NCBI RefSeq assembly: GCF_000507145.1
Contig: NZ_AYTO01000031.1
Location: 62,001-126,000, forward strand
Reading direction: 5' to 3'
DNA: 64,000 nt
DNA from: Bacillus tequilensis KCTC 13622
GTDB lineage: Bacteria > Bacillota > Bacilli > Bacillales > Bacillaceae
In this document: positions 1 to 8,492 of the stretch, in pieces
Layout of the letters: every line of letters starts with the position of its first letter
Numbering within the stretch: the first letter of the stretch is position 1
Notes under the pieces: generated by a model
Seen by the model: the letters and a program-made list of their open reading frames with translations, nothing else
What the model was told of the DNA's origin: nothing
Databases searched by the model: none
Position numbers and translations under genes: made by a program

Positions 1-1
1 A

Positions 2-211
2 TGTTCTGTTGCTGCCTATAAATCCAAGGGGAAAATGAGAGTCGCGCCTGGCATTGCCATGATCGTGCTCAGTATCATTTCCTTAATCACCGCGTTTACG
101 GCCGGGCATACGAATTTTCACGTGTTTATCGGCGGCATGTTTTTATTCGGCACATTATTGGTCGGTTCTGCTTTTCCTTTCTTTTTCGGGCTTAAGAAAA
201 AAGAGAAATAA
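2..211 (+). CDS. C-terminal end of a membrane protein, probably a permease
   Basis: An open frame enters from the left edge and stops with TAA at 209-211, giving 69 residues of a C-terminus. It has a basic stretch (KSKGKMR), a hydrophobic segment (about residues 16-34), a short loop (GHTNFH), a second hydrophobic segment (about 41-60) and a lysine-rich end (LKKKEK). This is the usual ending of a multi-pass transporter with a cytoplasmic tail; the pattern resembles the last two helices of an APC-type permease, but that is only an impression. It converges on ydaP and is followed by a strong hairpin. The product cannot be named from this fragment. Confidence 0.6.
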   Translation, partial: CSVAAYKSKGKMRVAPGIAMIVLSIISLITAFTAGHTNFHVFIGGMFLFGTLLVGSAFPFFFGLKKKEK

Positions 212-267
212 GCTTATAAAGACATGGGCTCTGTCAGATGTGACAAGAAAAAACATATGAAACATAC

Positions 268-318
268 AAGGACAAATGCATCTTCTTGCTTTGAAAGAAG
301 ATGCATTTGTCCTTTTGT
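268..318 (+). terminator. Hairpin terminator after the partial membrane gene
   Basis: Two perfectly complementary 20-base arms (268-287 and 295-314) enclose a 7-base loop, followed by TTTTG. It lies 57 bases after the upstream stop codon, so it probably ends that transcript. Confidence 0.7.
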
Positions 319-400
319 CTGTTTCGAGCAATGCAAACCATGAAGGCCGTGATAAACACAACAATATTTCCCAACATGTTACCCCCCAATTATCCCCAAT

Positions 401-434
401 AAAAAACAGAGGCCGCTAAGGACCCCTGTTTTTT
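401..434 (-). terminator. ydaP terminator
   Basis: AAAAAACAG and CTGTTTTTT arms enclose a GC-rich middle and overlap the ydaP stop codon. The A and T runs on either side make it usable in both directions. Confidence 0.6.
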
Positions 435-2157
435 AGAATAACCGTTTTAAACTTTTCTTCAGTGACGGCATTTCAATTTTTTGGTTTTCGAAGAAATTTT
501 TCAACATGTATTTGCTGAAGCCTTTTGCCTGTCCGTAGGTGATTTTGCCGGGAAGCGGCGGTTCGTTTCCGATCATGACATCCACAACAACCGGCTGATC
601 TGAGTGCAGCGCCGCATGAAAAGCCGGCGCAAGCTCTTCCGCTCTGGTTACTTTGATGCCCTTTGCGCCGCAGCTTTCTGCAAATGCGGCATAGTCGACG
701 TTTTGAAGGTTTGTGGCATAGTCGATATTGCCTTTGACCTGCTGCTCATACTCGATCATGCCGAGATTTTCATTGTTTAAAATGACGACGGTGATCGGGA
801 GCTTGTATTTGACGGCCGTCGGGAGATCCTGCATGACCATGGAAAAGCCTCCATCACCACAGACAGCGATTGTCTGGCGTTCTGGTTCGGCCAAGCTTGA
901 TGCGATCGCTCCCGGCAGGCCGCAGCCCATTGTCGCAAGCCAGCTGGAAACGATAAAATCCTGGTTCGCATTCATTTTGAAATGACGCGCCATCCAAACT
1001 GTCACAGTGCCGACATCTACAGAGAGCACCGCATCATCGGCAGCCGCTTCCTGAAGACGTGCCACGACCTGCTGGGGTTTAAGCGGTGTTGCCGCCTCTG
1101 TCTCATCTTTTTCAATTTCGTTCCACCAATGCTGCATATGTTCTGTGCAGGCATTCAGGAATCTTCTGTCTTCCTTCCGCTCAATATACTCCGTCAATTC
1201 GCGCAGACCGAGCGCAGAATCGCAGACAAGACCCGCTGTCACCGGATAGCGTTTTCCGATTTTCGCCGGATCTGAATCGAGCTGGATGGCCGGTGTGTCA
1301 TCAGGCAAATAATCACGGTACGGGAATGACGTTCCGAGCATGATTAATAAATCGCATTCCTCCATTGCCTCGTAAGCCGGCTTCGTGCCGATCTGCCCGA
1401 GGTTGCCGAGAAAATGCGGGTGCTTATCAGGAACGACGCCTTTTGCCGGGAGCGTGACCACGATCGGCGCGGCGGCTTTGTCAGCAAATTCCAAAAGCTC
1501 CTGTTTTGCCTTTTTCATTCCCTGCCCCGCCAAAATAATCGGCTTTTTGGCGTTATTAATATATTGCGCACAGGTGACGAGCTGCTCCTTTTTCGGTTCA
1601 AGGTTCCCTTCTATATACACTGGTGAAGTGTACACGGGCTCGCGTTTGATTTTCTCCGCAAACAAATCATCAGACACGCTCAATACCGCAACGCCTTTTT
1701 TGCTGTAGGCGGTGCGAATAGCCTGATTCAAGAGATCCGGCAAAGATTCCGTGCTATGTACCTCTCTGTTGAACACAGCCACGTCCTCAAACATTTGCTC
1801 AAGCTTGATCTCCTGAAAATAATCCCGTCCGACTTCACCTGATGAAACCTGTCCCGCAATCGCCAGCACAGGGGCGCCATCCGCTTTTGCATCATATAAT
1901 CCATTTAATAAGTGCACCGCCCCCGGCCCTGCGATCGACAGGCAGACGCCGATTTTGCCGGTGAGTTTCGCCTCAGCCGCGGCTGCCAGCGCCGCCACCT
2001 CTTCATGTCGGGTTTGAATGAATTTCAATTGATTTCGTTCATGTCTTAATTCCTCAATAAATTCATTTATACTGTCTCCGGGGATGCCGTAAACATGTTC
2101 AACTCCCCATTGTTCGAGCAGTTCTGTCATTGCTTGTCCTGCAGTTTTATGTGCCAT
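433..2157 (-). CDS. ydaP: Pyruvate oxidase-type ThDP/FAD enzyme YdaP
   Basis: A 574-residue cytoplasmic thiamine-diphosphate enzyme of the pyruvate oxidase / acetolactate synthase superfamily. The N-terminal pyrimidine domain carries RHEE at about 50-53, whose second Glu activates ThDP. A middle FAD/nucleotide-type domain follows, then the pyrophosphate domain with the metal-binding motif starting GDGG and ending LNN (about 430-460). The length fits the family. It is described as a pyruvate oxidase in B. subtilis and belongs to the general stress regulon, and a sigma-B promoter is visible at 2185-2210. The start follows a good ribosome site, AAAGGAGG. The quinone or oxygen acceptor cannot be read from sequence. 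Confidence 0.92.
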   Translation of the reverse strand: MAHKTAGQAMTELLEQWGVEHVYGIPGDSINEFIEELRHERNQLKFIQTRHEEVAALAAAAEAKLTGKIGVCLSIAGPGAVHLLNGLYDAKADGAPVLAIAGQVSSGEVGRDYFQEIKLEQMFEDVAVFNREVHSTESLPDLLNQAIRTAYSKKGVAVLSVSDDLFAEKIKREPVYTSPVYIEGNLEPKKEQLVTCAQYINNAKKPIILAGQGMKKAKQELLEFADKAAAPIVVTLPAKGVVPDKHPHFLGNLGQIGTKPAYEAMEECDLLIMLGTSFPYRDYLPDDTPAIQLDSDPAKIGKRYPVTAGLVCDSALGLRELTEYIERKEDRRFLNACTEHMQHWWNEIEKDETEAATPLKPQQVVARLQEAAADDAVLSVDVGTVTVWMARHFKMNANQDFIVSSWLATMGCGLPGAIASSLAEPERQTIAVCGDGGFSMVMQDLPTAVKYKLPITVVILNNENLGMIEYEQQVKGNIDYATNLQNVDYAAFAESCGAKGIKVTRAEELAPAFHAALHSDQPVVVDVMIGNEPPLPGKITYGQAKGFSKYMLKNFFENQKIEMPSLKKSLKRLF

Positions 2158-2184
2158 GCCGTATCCTCCTTTTCCCTTTTCTCA

Positions 2185-2210
2185 ATACCACAGGAGAAGG
2201 GCTTTGAAAC
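2185..2210 (-). promoter_or_regulatory. Sigma-B promoter of ydaP
   Basis: Read on the minus strand: GTTTCA (2205-2210), a 14-base spacer, then TGGTAT (2185-2190). This matches the GTTTAA-N12-14-GGGTAT consensus, and the position directly upstream of ydaP fits its known stress control. Confidence 0.7.
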
Positions 2211-2223
2211 CCGGAGACCTGAA

Positions 2224-2673
2224 TCACTTGCCCAGTCTTCTTTTGAACAGGTCGATCACCGCAAGCATGCTGGTATCCTTAAGGATGACAGTTACATCTC
2301 GATCGCCGTTCTTAAAATCGTTTATTTGCCTTTTTCGGTTCGGCACCATTAAAAGCGGCAAATGGTGCGGAGAGAACCACTTTAAACGCGCTGTCTCCGC
2401 ACTGTCAGCAATCGCTTTTCCGCCTGTTATGATACCTGCAAACACATGCTGTTCATCTTGAAACTTCGGCCTTCGATAAACACCTATTTTCGCAGAAAGC
2501 GCGGCGCTGTATCCCGTTTCCTCCAAAACCTCCCTGACTGCCGCTGTCTCAGCCGTTTCCCCGGGATCGATCGTGCCGCCCGGCAGATCCCATAAAGGAA
2601 CGTCTTTTCGTTTTACCAGCAGGATCTGATGTGTTTCGTTCGATACAATGTCAAATGCCCCTTTCGTATCCAT
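2224..2673 (-). CDS. mutT: NUDIX hydrolase, MutT-like
   Basis: A 149-residue NUDIX hydrolase. The Nudix box runs from G33 to about residue 55 (GG, E, then REVLEETG), with the metal-binding glutamates intact. Such proteins hydrolyse nucleoside diphosphates linked to another group; annotation in B. subtilis is mutT, but substrate choice cannot be seen. I chose the ATG at 2673 because AAAGGAG lies 8 bases before it; the ATG two codons upstream sits only 2 bases from the ribosome site. It lies between kimA and ydaP, with a terminator after kimA, so it is probably transcribed separately. Confidence 0.85.
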   Translation of the reverse strand: MDTKGAFDIVSNETHQILLVKRKDVPLWDLPGGTIDPGETAETAAVREVLEETGYSAALSAKIGVYRRPKFQDEQHVFAGIITGGKAIADSAETARLKWFSPHHLPLLMVPNRKRQINDFKNGDRDVTVILKDTSMLAVIDLFKRRLGK

Positions 2674-2693
2674 CGCCATTTCTCCTTTTCCCG

Positions 2694-2724
2694 CAAAAAA
2701 AGACCAAGGTGATTCCCTTGGTCT
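2694..2724 (-). terminator. kimA terminator
   Basis: AGACCAAGG and CCTTGGTCT arms with a run of seven T on the minus strand, directly after the kimA stop. Confidence 0.85.
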
Positions 2725-2732
2725 CTAGAGCA

Positions 2733-4559
2733 CTACTTTTTAAAATGATACGGAAGCGTGGCCACTATTATGTCCTTTTTCCAGAACAGCCGGACTCTGA
2801 GAAGGAAGGCTGATTGGTTGTGAAGGATGGTGTGCCAGCGTTTTTTTGTAATAAATTGCGGAAACAGCACCATGACGGAAAACTGTTTCTTCTTCGCTTT
2901 TGCTTCTACCGTTTCCAAAAACTTATCAAACGGGTGGACGAGGCTTCTATACGATGAGTGAAGCGTAACGAGACGCACGCCGTTATCAAGCTCTTCCCAG
3001 CGTTTTTCAACTTTCTTTTCCTGTTCTCTGTCAAATGACACGTGAACGGCAATGACCTGATCGGACAGTGATTTCGCGTATTGAATCGATTTTTGCACGA
3101 CAGTCGTGACACCGGCTACAGGCACAATGACAACCGTGCCTTTGATTTCTTCCGGCTGTTGATCTACGATGCGAAGCTGTTCGCCAACAGCTGTATAGTG
3201 ATTTTTAATCACATAAAACAGCAGAACGACGATAGGCATAAAGATTAAAACCGGCCATACGACATTAAACTTCGTCACAAATAGGATGGACAGAACCATA
3301 AACGAAATCAAAGCGCCACACGCGTTGATGAGCATTTTTCCGATCCAGCCTTTTGGTTTTTGCTTGTTCCATTTGATGCACATGCCGGTTTGCGAAAGCG
3401 TAAATGGAATAAATACGCCGACAGCATATAACGGGATTAAGTGCTCTGTCTGTCCACCGGAAAACAGGATGAGCACAATGGAGGCAATGCCTAAAAAGAT
3501 AATTCCATTTGAGAAGCCCAAACGGTCGCCTCTGACTGTAAACATACGCGGCATATATTGGTCTTTCGCCAGGTTGAAGGCAAGCTGCGGGAAGGCTGAA
3601 AATCCCGTATTCGCCGCAAGGACCAAAATAAGTGATGTCACACCTTGAATGACATAGTAGAACACATTTCGCCCGAAGGTTTCAGACGCAATCTGTGAAA
3701 CCACCGTTTCATTTGGCTTTGGCGCCACTCCATATCCGTATGCGAGCGCCGTAATGCCGGTAAACAGAATCGCCAGCAAAATCCCCATCATCGCAAGCGT
3801 TCTTGCCGCGTTTCGCGCAGGCGGGTTTTTAAAGGCAGGAATCGCGTTAGAAATGGCCTCAACCCCTGTCAGCGCCGAGCAGCCGGAAGAAAAAGCCTTA
3901 AGCAGCAAAAACAGTGTAATGCCGGCTACCGGTGTGCCGAGCGGTGTATGATGGGCTGGCTGGTCAATTTGCCCCGTCATGAGTTTGAATAATCCGACTC
4001 CAATCAGAACCAAAAGCGCCACCACAAACAGATACACCGGATAGGCTAGAATCGATGCCGATTCTGATAGACCGCGCAGGTTCAAAATCATAATGACTAT
4101 TACAAGAAAAACAGCGATCGGCACATGATAATGATGCAATGCAGGAAAGGCCGACGTGATGGCGTCTGTGCCTGCGGAAATACTGACCGCTACCGTTAAA
4201 ATATAATCGACAAGCAATGAACCGCCTGCGATTAATCCCGGCTTTTCACCGAGGTTTTCTTTTGAAACGACATACGCTCCGCCGCCCTGCGGGTAAGCGT
4301 AAATAATCTGCCTATATGAAAGAATCAGTGCGAGCAGCAATATGAGAACGCCAACTGCAATCGGAATGGAGTACCAAAAAGCGGCAGCACTGACTGTTGC
4401 CAAAATGATCAAAATTTGTTCTGTCCCATATGCGACAGATGACAGCGCATCAGAAGAAAGCATTGCCAAGGCTTTTAATTTCGTCAGCTTTTGCTCTCCG
4501 GCTGCTTGAGATTTTAACGGTTTCCCAATCAAAAAACGTTTGATTGAATGATACATCAT
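2733..4559 (-). CDS. kimA: High-affinity potassium importer KimA
   Basis: A 608-residue membrane protein of the KUP/APC superfamily, nearly identical to B. subtilis KimA (YdaO). About twelve hydrophobic helices fill residues 20-450, and a cytoplasmic domain of about 150 residues resembles a universal-stress-protein fold. KimA imports K+ with protons and its cytosolic part is bound and inhibited by c-di-AMP (family knowledge). The gene sits behind a c-di-AMP riboswitch (4688-4885), giving two layers of control by the same messenger. Two adjacent ATG codons can serve as start: the first is 9 bases from AAAGGAG, the second would give 607 residues. Confidence 0.96.
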   Translation of the reverse strand: MMYHSIKRFLIGKPLKSQAAGEQKLTKLKALAMLSSDALSSVAYGTEQILIILATVSAAAFWYSIPIAVGVLILLLALILSYRQIIYAYPQGGGAYVVSKENLGEKPGLIAGGSLLVDYILTVAVSISAGTDAITSAFPALHHYHVPIAVFLVIVIMILNLRGLSESASILAYPVYLFVVALLVLIGVGLFKLMTGQIDQPAHHTPLGTPVAGITLFLLLKAFSSGCSALTGVEAISNAIPAFKNPPARNAARTLAMMGILLAILFTGITALAYGYGVAPKPNETVVSQIASETFGRNVFYYVIQGVTSLILVLAANTGFSAFPQLAFNLAKDQYMPRMFTVRGDRLGFSNGIIFLGIASIVLILFSGGQTEHLIPLYAVGVFIPFTLSQTGMCIKWNKQKPKGWIGKMLINACGALISFMVLSILFVTKFNVVWPVLIFMPIVVLLFYVIKNHYTAVGEQLRIVDQQPEEIKGTVVIVPVAGVTTVVQKSIQYAKSLSDQVIAVHVSFDREQEKKVEKRWEELDNGVRLVTLHSSYRSLVHPFDKFLETVEAKAKKKQFSVMVLFPQFITKKRWHTILHNQSAFLLRVRLFWKKDIIVATLPYHFKK

Positions 4560-4687
4560 TGATGTTTTCTCCTTTTAATTTCTGATTTTATTAGAACAAT
4601 AAAACATCAGCATCTGCATTCACATAATAGAAGAGTCCTTTCTGCTATGATGTCTCTGTATGCGATTTACATTCTAAAAAATGAACG

Positions 4688-4721
4688 GCAAAAAACACAG
4701 AGGCAAACGGATGCCCCTGTG
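4688..4721 (-). terminator. Expression platform of the kimA riboswitch
   Basis: On the minus strand CACAGGGGCA and TGCCTCTGTG pair, followed by TTTTTTG. It lies between the aptamer and kimA and is the intrinsic terminator expected to form when c-di-AMP is bound. Confidence 0.85.
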
Positions 4722-4724
4722 CCA

Positions 4725-4885
4725 TCACATCGAACACAGGTTTCATTCATCTCCTCTCACGAACGCTTACGAGGTTAGCTGACGGATTCGGGCATATGAG
4801 AGTTTGCCCTACCTAAAAAGGATTCACCCCTACGGCAAAAAGCCGTTCTAATGGGTCCCCCGCTCTGTTTTCAGATTAAGCGATT
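4725..4885 (-). ncRNA. c-di-AMP riboswitch (ydaO-yuaA leader), aptamer
   Basis: The minus-strand leader of kimA holds the typical ydaO features: the 5' CGCTTAATC, the GGGGGACCCA block, GCCGTAGGGGTGAATCC, GGTAGGGC and AACCTCGTAAGCG. The ordering and the downstream terminator match the ydaO class, which binds two c-di-AMP molecules and turns expression off. The aptamer limits are approximate. A sigma-A promoter sits just upstream. Confidence 0.93.
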
Positions 4886-4900
4886 TGTTTTCTAAAAGAG

Positions 4901-4929
4901 ATCATACTCCCGTTCAAGCACGTTGTAAA
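4901..4929 (-). promoter_or_regulatory. Sigma-A promoter of the kimA leader
   Basis: Minus strand: TTTACA (4924-4929), 17 bases, TATGAT (4901-4906). Transcription would start about 10 bases before the riboswitch aptamer. Confidence 0.75.
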
Positions 4930-5000
4930 GAGGCTTATTGGCTGAGCGAAAAAAATAAAATGACAGGTTCCACAAATGGAATTTACATACCAAAAAACAC

Positions 5001-5033
5001 AAAAAACAGAGGCTTGATTTGCCTCTGTCTTTT
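5001..5033 (-). terminator. ydaJKLMN operon terminator
   Basis: ACAGAGGC and GCCTCTGT arms, with T-rich flanks on both strands. It lies about 80 bases after ydaN; the intervening 5034-5112 also holds a second GC-rich stem-like stretch. Confidence 0.75.
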
Positions 5034-5112
5034 ATATTTGATCATGTCCCAAACGGCGTTAAAAACCCTTGAGGCCTCGGAAACCGAGCACCGGGGCTGA
5101 AATGGCCTCTGT

Positions 5113-7233
5113 TTATTCCGTATCTGTCTTTCTTTTTCTTCGTCTTGCGGCAATCCAAATGAACACTGCCGCAATCACTATAATCAGTGCAAGCACACCA
5201 ATATAAAGCCATTTCTGGCTATAATCCTGTGATGATTGCTCAGCACTGGAACTGCTTGTTTCCGATTTGAGCTGCTGGTGGTTTGAAAACACCTGCTGGC
5301 TGTCAGTTTCATTTACGACGGTTGCCGAGTCATCGGTGCTGTTCAGATCATTAATGATCTCTTTTGTGACGGCGGCGCCTGTTCCTTTAGCCGGTGCAAA
5401 AACAGCCATCGTGTAGCGTGAATCCCAAAGAGATTTTTGGGTAAACGCCACTTGTTTTGTCGTCTCATTCAGCATGTCAAAACCTGATACATCAAACGAG
5501 CCGTTCTTCGCTTGCGGAACTAGAAGATCTGATGATTTCTCCTTCAGAAGAGAAAATTGATTGATGCCTCCTATGAAAATGAGGTTCCGCTCTTTGGCAT
5601 CATTTGCGGTTACATCAGATGATTTCTTCACCGTGTATGCATACTGCGCTTCGCTGCCAAAGGACTCCGTTACGAGTGAAAGCTCCGCAAGCTTCGAATG
5701 ACTGACATTGTCAGGGAGCACGATCAGCGTTGTCCGTTCCTGAGTTCCGGCATAAGGAAGCGGCCACTCTTGAAAATCTGCTGACGGCGAAATGCCTTTC
5801 ATGCCATAAGATAGGGTACTGCTTTTATCGATAAAGACCCATTTTTCTTCATCGGTCGTGTTGCAAGGATTGTTTTCCTTTAACCCCGTTGTGACAAACT
5901 GAATATCAATATAACGGTTTTTTTGCAGCAGTTTAGGATCCACTTTTACCGTGACATGATAGAACCCGTTTTTATCTTCTTTTCCTAATTCATCAAGCCG
6001 GACAGAGTGCGGCTGGCCGTTGATCATGATCTTCAGCTCTGCGGCCTGAGAAGCTGATTCGTTTTCTGCCGTTGGGGCTTGAATCGTTTCGGACTTTTTC
6101 AGCTTAAGCGACAGCTTCGCGGATTGGTTTTCATCTAAAACCGCCGAAGCCGGGTAAAAGTAATGTGCTGAAGATGTTTTGTCAGCTCCAATTGTCATAT
6201 CATCGGCTCCAAAATTCTCGAGGGTCAGCTTATCGCTTTCCTTTTTTTCTGCCTGCTGAAGCTTGCTGATAGAGAGTGTCTCGCCGCTGAGCTGGCCTGT
6301 GTATGTTTGATCCGTGATGACGCTGATTTTTTCACTGAGTACGTCATCGGATGCCGCTTGTGCAAACAGAACCGGCTGCTGCTTGCCCTCTGCTTTCAGC
6401 ACCCGCTCCGCAAGCAGAAGGTGTTCTCCTTTTGCCTGTAAGCCGGCTTGTTTCATAAGCTTCTTCACCTTGCCGTTCCAATGCTTGTCCACTCCGATGA
6501 AAATCGTCGGTTTGTCGATTTTTTTCAGATCAGATTCCGTGATATACGAAATGCTGACACTGCTGTCCACCGTTTTCAAATAGCCTTCTGTTTTGACTGC
6601 AGCTTCAATTTCCGCCGAACTTGGGTCATCCGGAATGACGATGGCGGTTTTCTCCGCTGTCGTTCCCGATTGGGCGAAAGGATACGGATAATGGTCCAGC
6701 GATGTACCCTTCGCTTCACTGCTGTCCGCCAGCGTCAGACGGCTGTCCGGATAAATTTTGATCCAGTTGCCGGACGTATCCTGTCTGACGCAGACACCCT
6801 CTTTCATCACCCCGTAAAACTTCAGCGATACGCTGTGATAGCCTTGGGCAGACTGGCTTTTATTCAGGTTCAGCTTCAATGTTTTCCGTTTGGAATCACC
6901 ATCAAGCTTCAACGTTTTGACCGGTTCATCGTCAATGACAGCCGTTAAAGATGATGGAGAAATTAAAAGATTTGATGCCTCGTATTCAATCACCAATTGC
7001 TGGTTGCCGGAAGAGGCGCCTGCCGGGATCTGATACGTCAGCTCTGCGCTGTCTTTTGATCCGTACAGTGTGATCAGGTCACTTGTCAGGACCTGCTGTT
7101 TGGCTTTTTCTTGGCTGTTTTTTCCGAGGAGCGAACCGCTGACCTCCACCTCTTTGGCAAAAGCCGCTTGCCCGGTCATCGCCAGCACCATGAGGCTTGT
7201 GAGAAAAATCATTATTTGTTTCAAAAAGGTCAC
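5113..7233 (-). CDS. ydaN: YdaN, BcsB-like exopolysaccharide export subunit
   Basis: A 706-residue secreted, membrane-anchored protein. It has a signal peptide (about 1-26, ending AAFAKE), a long extracellular body of paired beta-rich repeats, one transmembrane helix near 675-697 (LYIGVLALIIVIAAVFIW) and a basic tail. This is the architecture of BcsB-type partners of cellulose-synthase-like transferases, and it follows the transferase gene ydaM directly. In B. subtilis the operon is linked to a c-di-GMP-responsive polysaccharide whose structure is not known. The start is a GTG whose last bases form GTGA with the ydaM stop, suggesting coupled translation; an ATG seven codons later is an alternative. 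Confidence 0.85.
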   Translation of the reverse strand: MTFLKQIMIFLTSLMVLAMTGQAAFAKEVEVSGSLLGKNSQEKAKQQVLTSDLITLYGSKDSAELTYQIPAGASSGNQQLVIEYEASNLLISPSSLTAVIDDEPVKTLKLDGDSKRKTLKLNLNKSQSAQGYHSVSLKFYGVMKEGVCVRQDTSGNWIKIYPDSRLTLADSSEAKGTSLDHYPYPFAQSGTTAEKTAIVIPDDPSSAEIEAAVKTEGYLKTVDSSVSISYITESDLKKIDKPTIFIGVDKHWNGKVKKLMKQAGLQAKGEHLLLAERVLKAEGKQQPVLFAQAASDDVLSEKISVITDQTYTGQLSGETLSISKLQQAEKKESDKLTLENFGADDMTIGADKTSSAHYFYPASAVLDENQSAKLSLKLKKSETIQAPTAENESASQAAELKIMINGQPHSVRLDELGKEDKNGFYHVTVKVDPKLLQKNRYIDIQFVTTGLKENNPCNTTDEEKWVFIDKSSTLSYGMKGISPSADFQEWPLPYAGTQERTTLIVLPDNVSHSKLAELSLVTESFGSEAQYAYTVKKSSDVTANDAKERNLIFIGGINQFSLLKEKSSDLLVPQAKNGSFDVSGFDMLNETTKQVAFTQKSLWDSRYTMAVFAPAKGTGAAVTKEIINDLNSTDDSATVVNETDSQQVFSNHQQLKSETSSSSAEQSSQDYSQKWLYIGVLALIIVIAAVFIWIAARRRKRKTDTE

Positions 7234-8492
7234 CCGCTTTTATGTTGATTGTATCGTTCTGTTTTGTACCATTTGACCTCTTGCTTGAATAAACGGTGCT
7301 TGATTTCTACAAATAAAGAATAGATGACCAGCACAATCCATGCCTGCGAGTATGTAAAGTACATAAGAAATACGATAAAAAAGTTTTGCTTGTTCATTTC
7401 TGTTTTTTCAATGCTCAGCGTAATCATGACCTCTGTCATAAATAAGAAGAACGCCAGGATCCAGAGAATCATCGCCAAAAATCCGACCGACAAATGCAAA
7501 TCATAAAACAGATTCACGACAAATATCGTATTTGACATGATCACGCCAAAGAAAAACAGAAAGTACGTAAAGAAAAAATAAAACAAATCAAAGATAATCC
7601 GTTTTCGTTTCAGCTTAAAAAACTGCGCCAAAAATTTCAGCACGACATATTGATTGCCGCGCGCCCATCTGGTGCGCTGGCGCCACCACACTTTCCACGT
7701 TTCCGGCTCCTGCTCCCAGGTGATGGCGGCAGGGAAAAAGCGGATGTGATAGCCGAGGTTATACACCCGGATGGTCAGCTCTGTATCCTCAGCGAGCGCT
7801 TTGTCATCCCAGCCTCCGAGCTTTTCGATAATGCTTCTGCGGATCGCGAAGTTAGTGCCTGGGATAGTGGCGATTTTAAACCACTTCCATCTGCCTCCCT
7901 GAGCCATCCACTGAAAACAAATCGTTTCGATATTAATAAACTTCGTTAAGAGCGTTTTTGCCGCATTGATAACGCGGAATTTTCCTACCACGGCTCCTGC
8001 CTTTTCGTCATTCATCAGGCCGAGCACGAGATAATACACGGCCATTTTCTCAGGCGTGTTGTCGGCGTCATATACACAGATCACGTCGCCGTTTGATTCG
8101 GCAAAACCGGAGTTCAAGGCTGAGGATTTGCCTTTTCCAGCGTTTGGCGGCTCCGTCATCACCATTTTGATGAAATCGTATTTCGCGGAAAATTCATTGA
8201 CGATATCACCCGTCCGGTCTGATGAATTGTCATTAACCACGATAATCTCCAGCCGGTCCTTCGGATAATAAAGGTTGACCATCGCCTTCAGCGTCTGCCG
8301 AATGACAACCTCTTCGTTATGCGCAGGGATAAGGACACTGACCTTTGGCAGCTCCTTCATGTTTTCTCTCCACTTCGGGATATTCCGTTCGAAGGTCATA
8401 TAGTGGCGGAACCCGCCCTGCATGAGGAACATGTGGTAGAGAAGCATAACCCATATTAAACTTAGCGAGATAAAGAACAGCGTATTACCCAA
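7230..8492 (-). CDS. ydaM: YdaM, family 2 processive glycosyltransferase
   Basis: A 420-residue membrane glycosyltransferase of the GT2 (cellulose/chitin synthase-like) family. One N-terminal helix precedes the cytosolic GT-A domain, which contains VLIPAHNEE, a DAD metal site (about 140), EDTELTIR with the base Asp (about 235), and QRTRW (about 270), the acceptor-site QxxRW motif. Three or four helices follow. It is expected to polymerise a nucleotide-sugar into an exported glycan with YdaN. It starts with TTG, supported by AAGGAGAG 7 bases upstream, and overlaps ydaL by 8 bases. The sugar is not predictable here. Confidence 0.9.
   Translation of the reverse strand: MGNTLFFISLSLIWVMLLYHMFLMQGGFRHYMTFERNIPKWRENMKELPKVSVLIPAHNEEVVIRQTLKAMVNLYYPKDRLEIIVVNDNSSDRTGDIVNEFSAKYDFIKMVMTEPPNAGKGKSSALNSGFAESNGDVICVYDADNTPEKMAVYYLVLGLMNDEKAGAVVGKFRVINAAKTLLTKFINIETICFQWMAQGGRWKWFKIATIPGTNFAIRRSIIEKLGGWDDKALAEDTELTIRVYNLGYHIRFFPAAITWEQEPETWKVWWRQRTRWARGNQYVVLKFLAQFFKLKRKRIIFDLFYFFFTYFLFFFGVIMSNTIFVVNLFYDLHLSVGFLAMILWILAFFLFMTEVMITLSIEKTEMNKQNFFIVFLMYFTYSQAWIVLVIYSLFVEIKHRLFKQEVKWYKTERYNQHKSG

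Noticed and set aside
728-1708. Several plus-strand open frames inside ydaP
   Set aside because: They are frame shadows of a well-conserved enzyme, have no ribosome sites and show no known domain.
4885-5100. 71-codon plus-strand frame upstream of kimA
   Set aside because: It crosses the kimA promoter and the ydaN terminator; no coding character.
6448-6948. 166-codon plus-strand frame antisense to ydaN
   Set aside because: Arg/Phe-rich composition typical of an antisense shadow; ydaN is coherent over the whole stretch.
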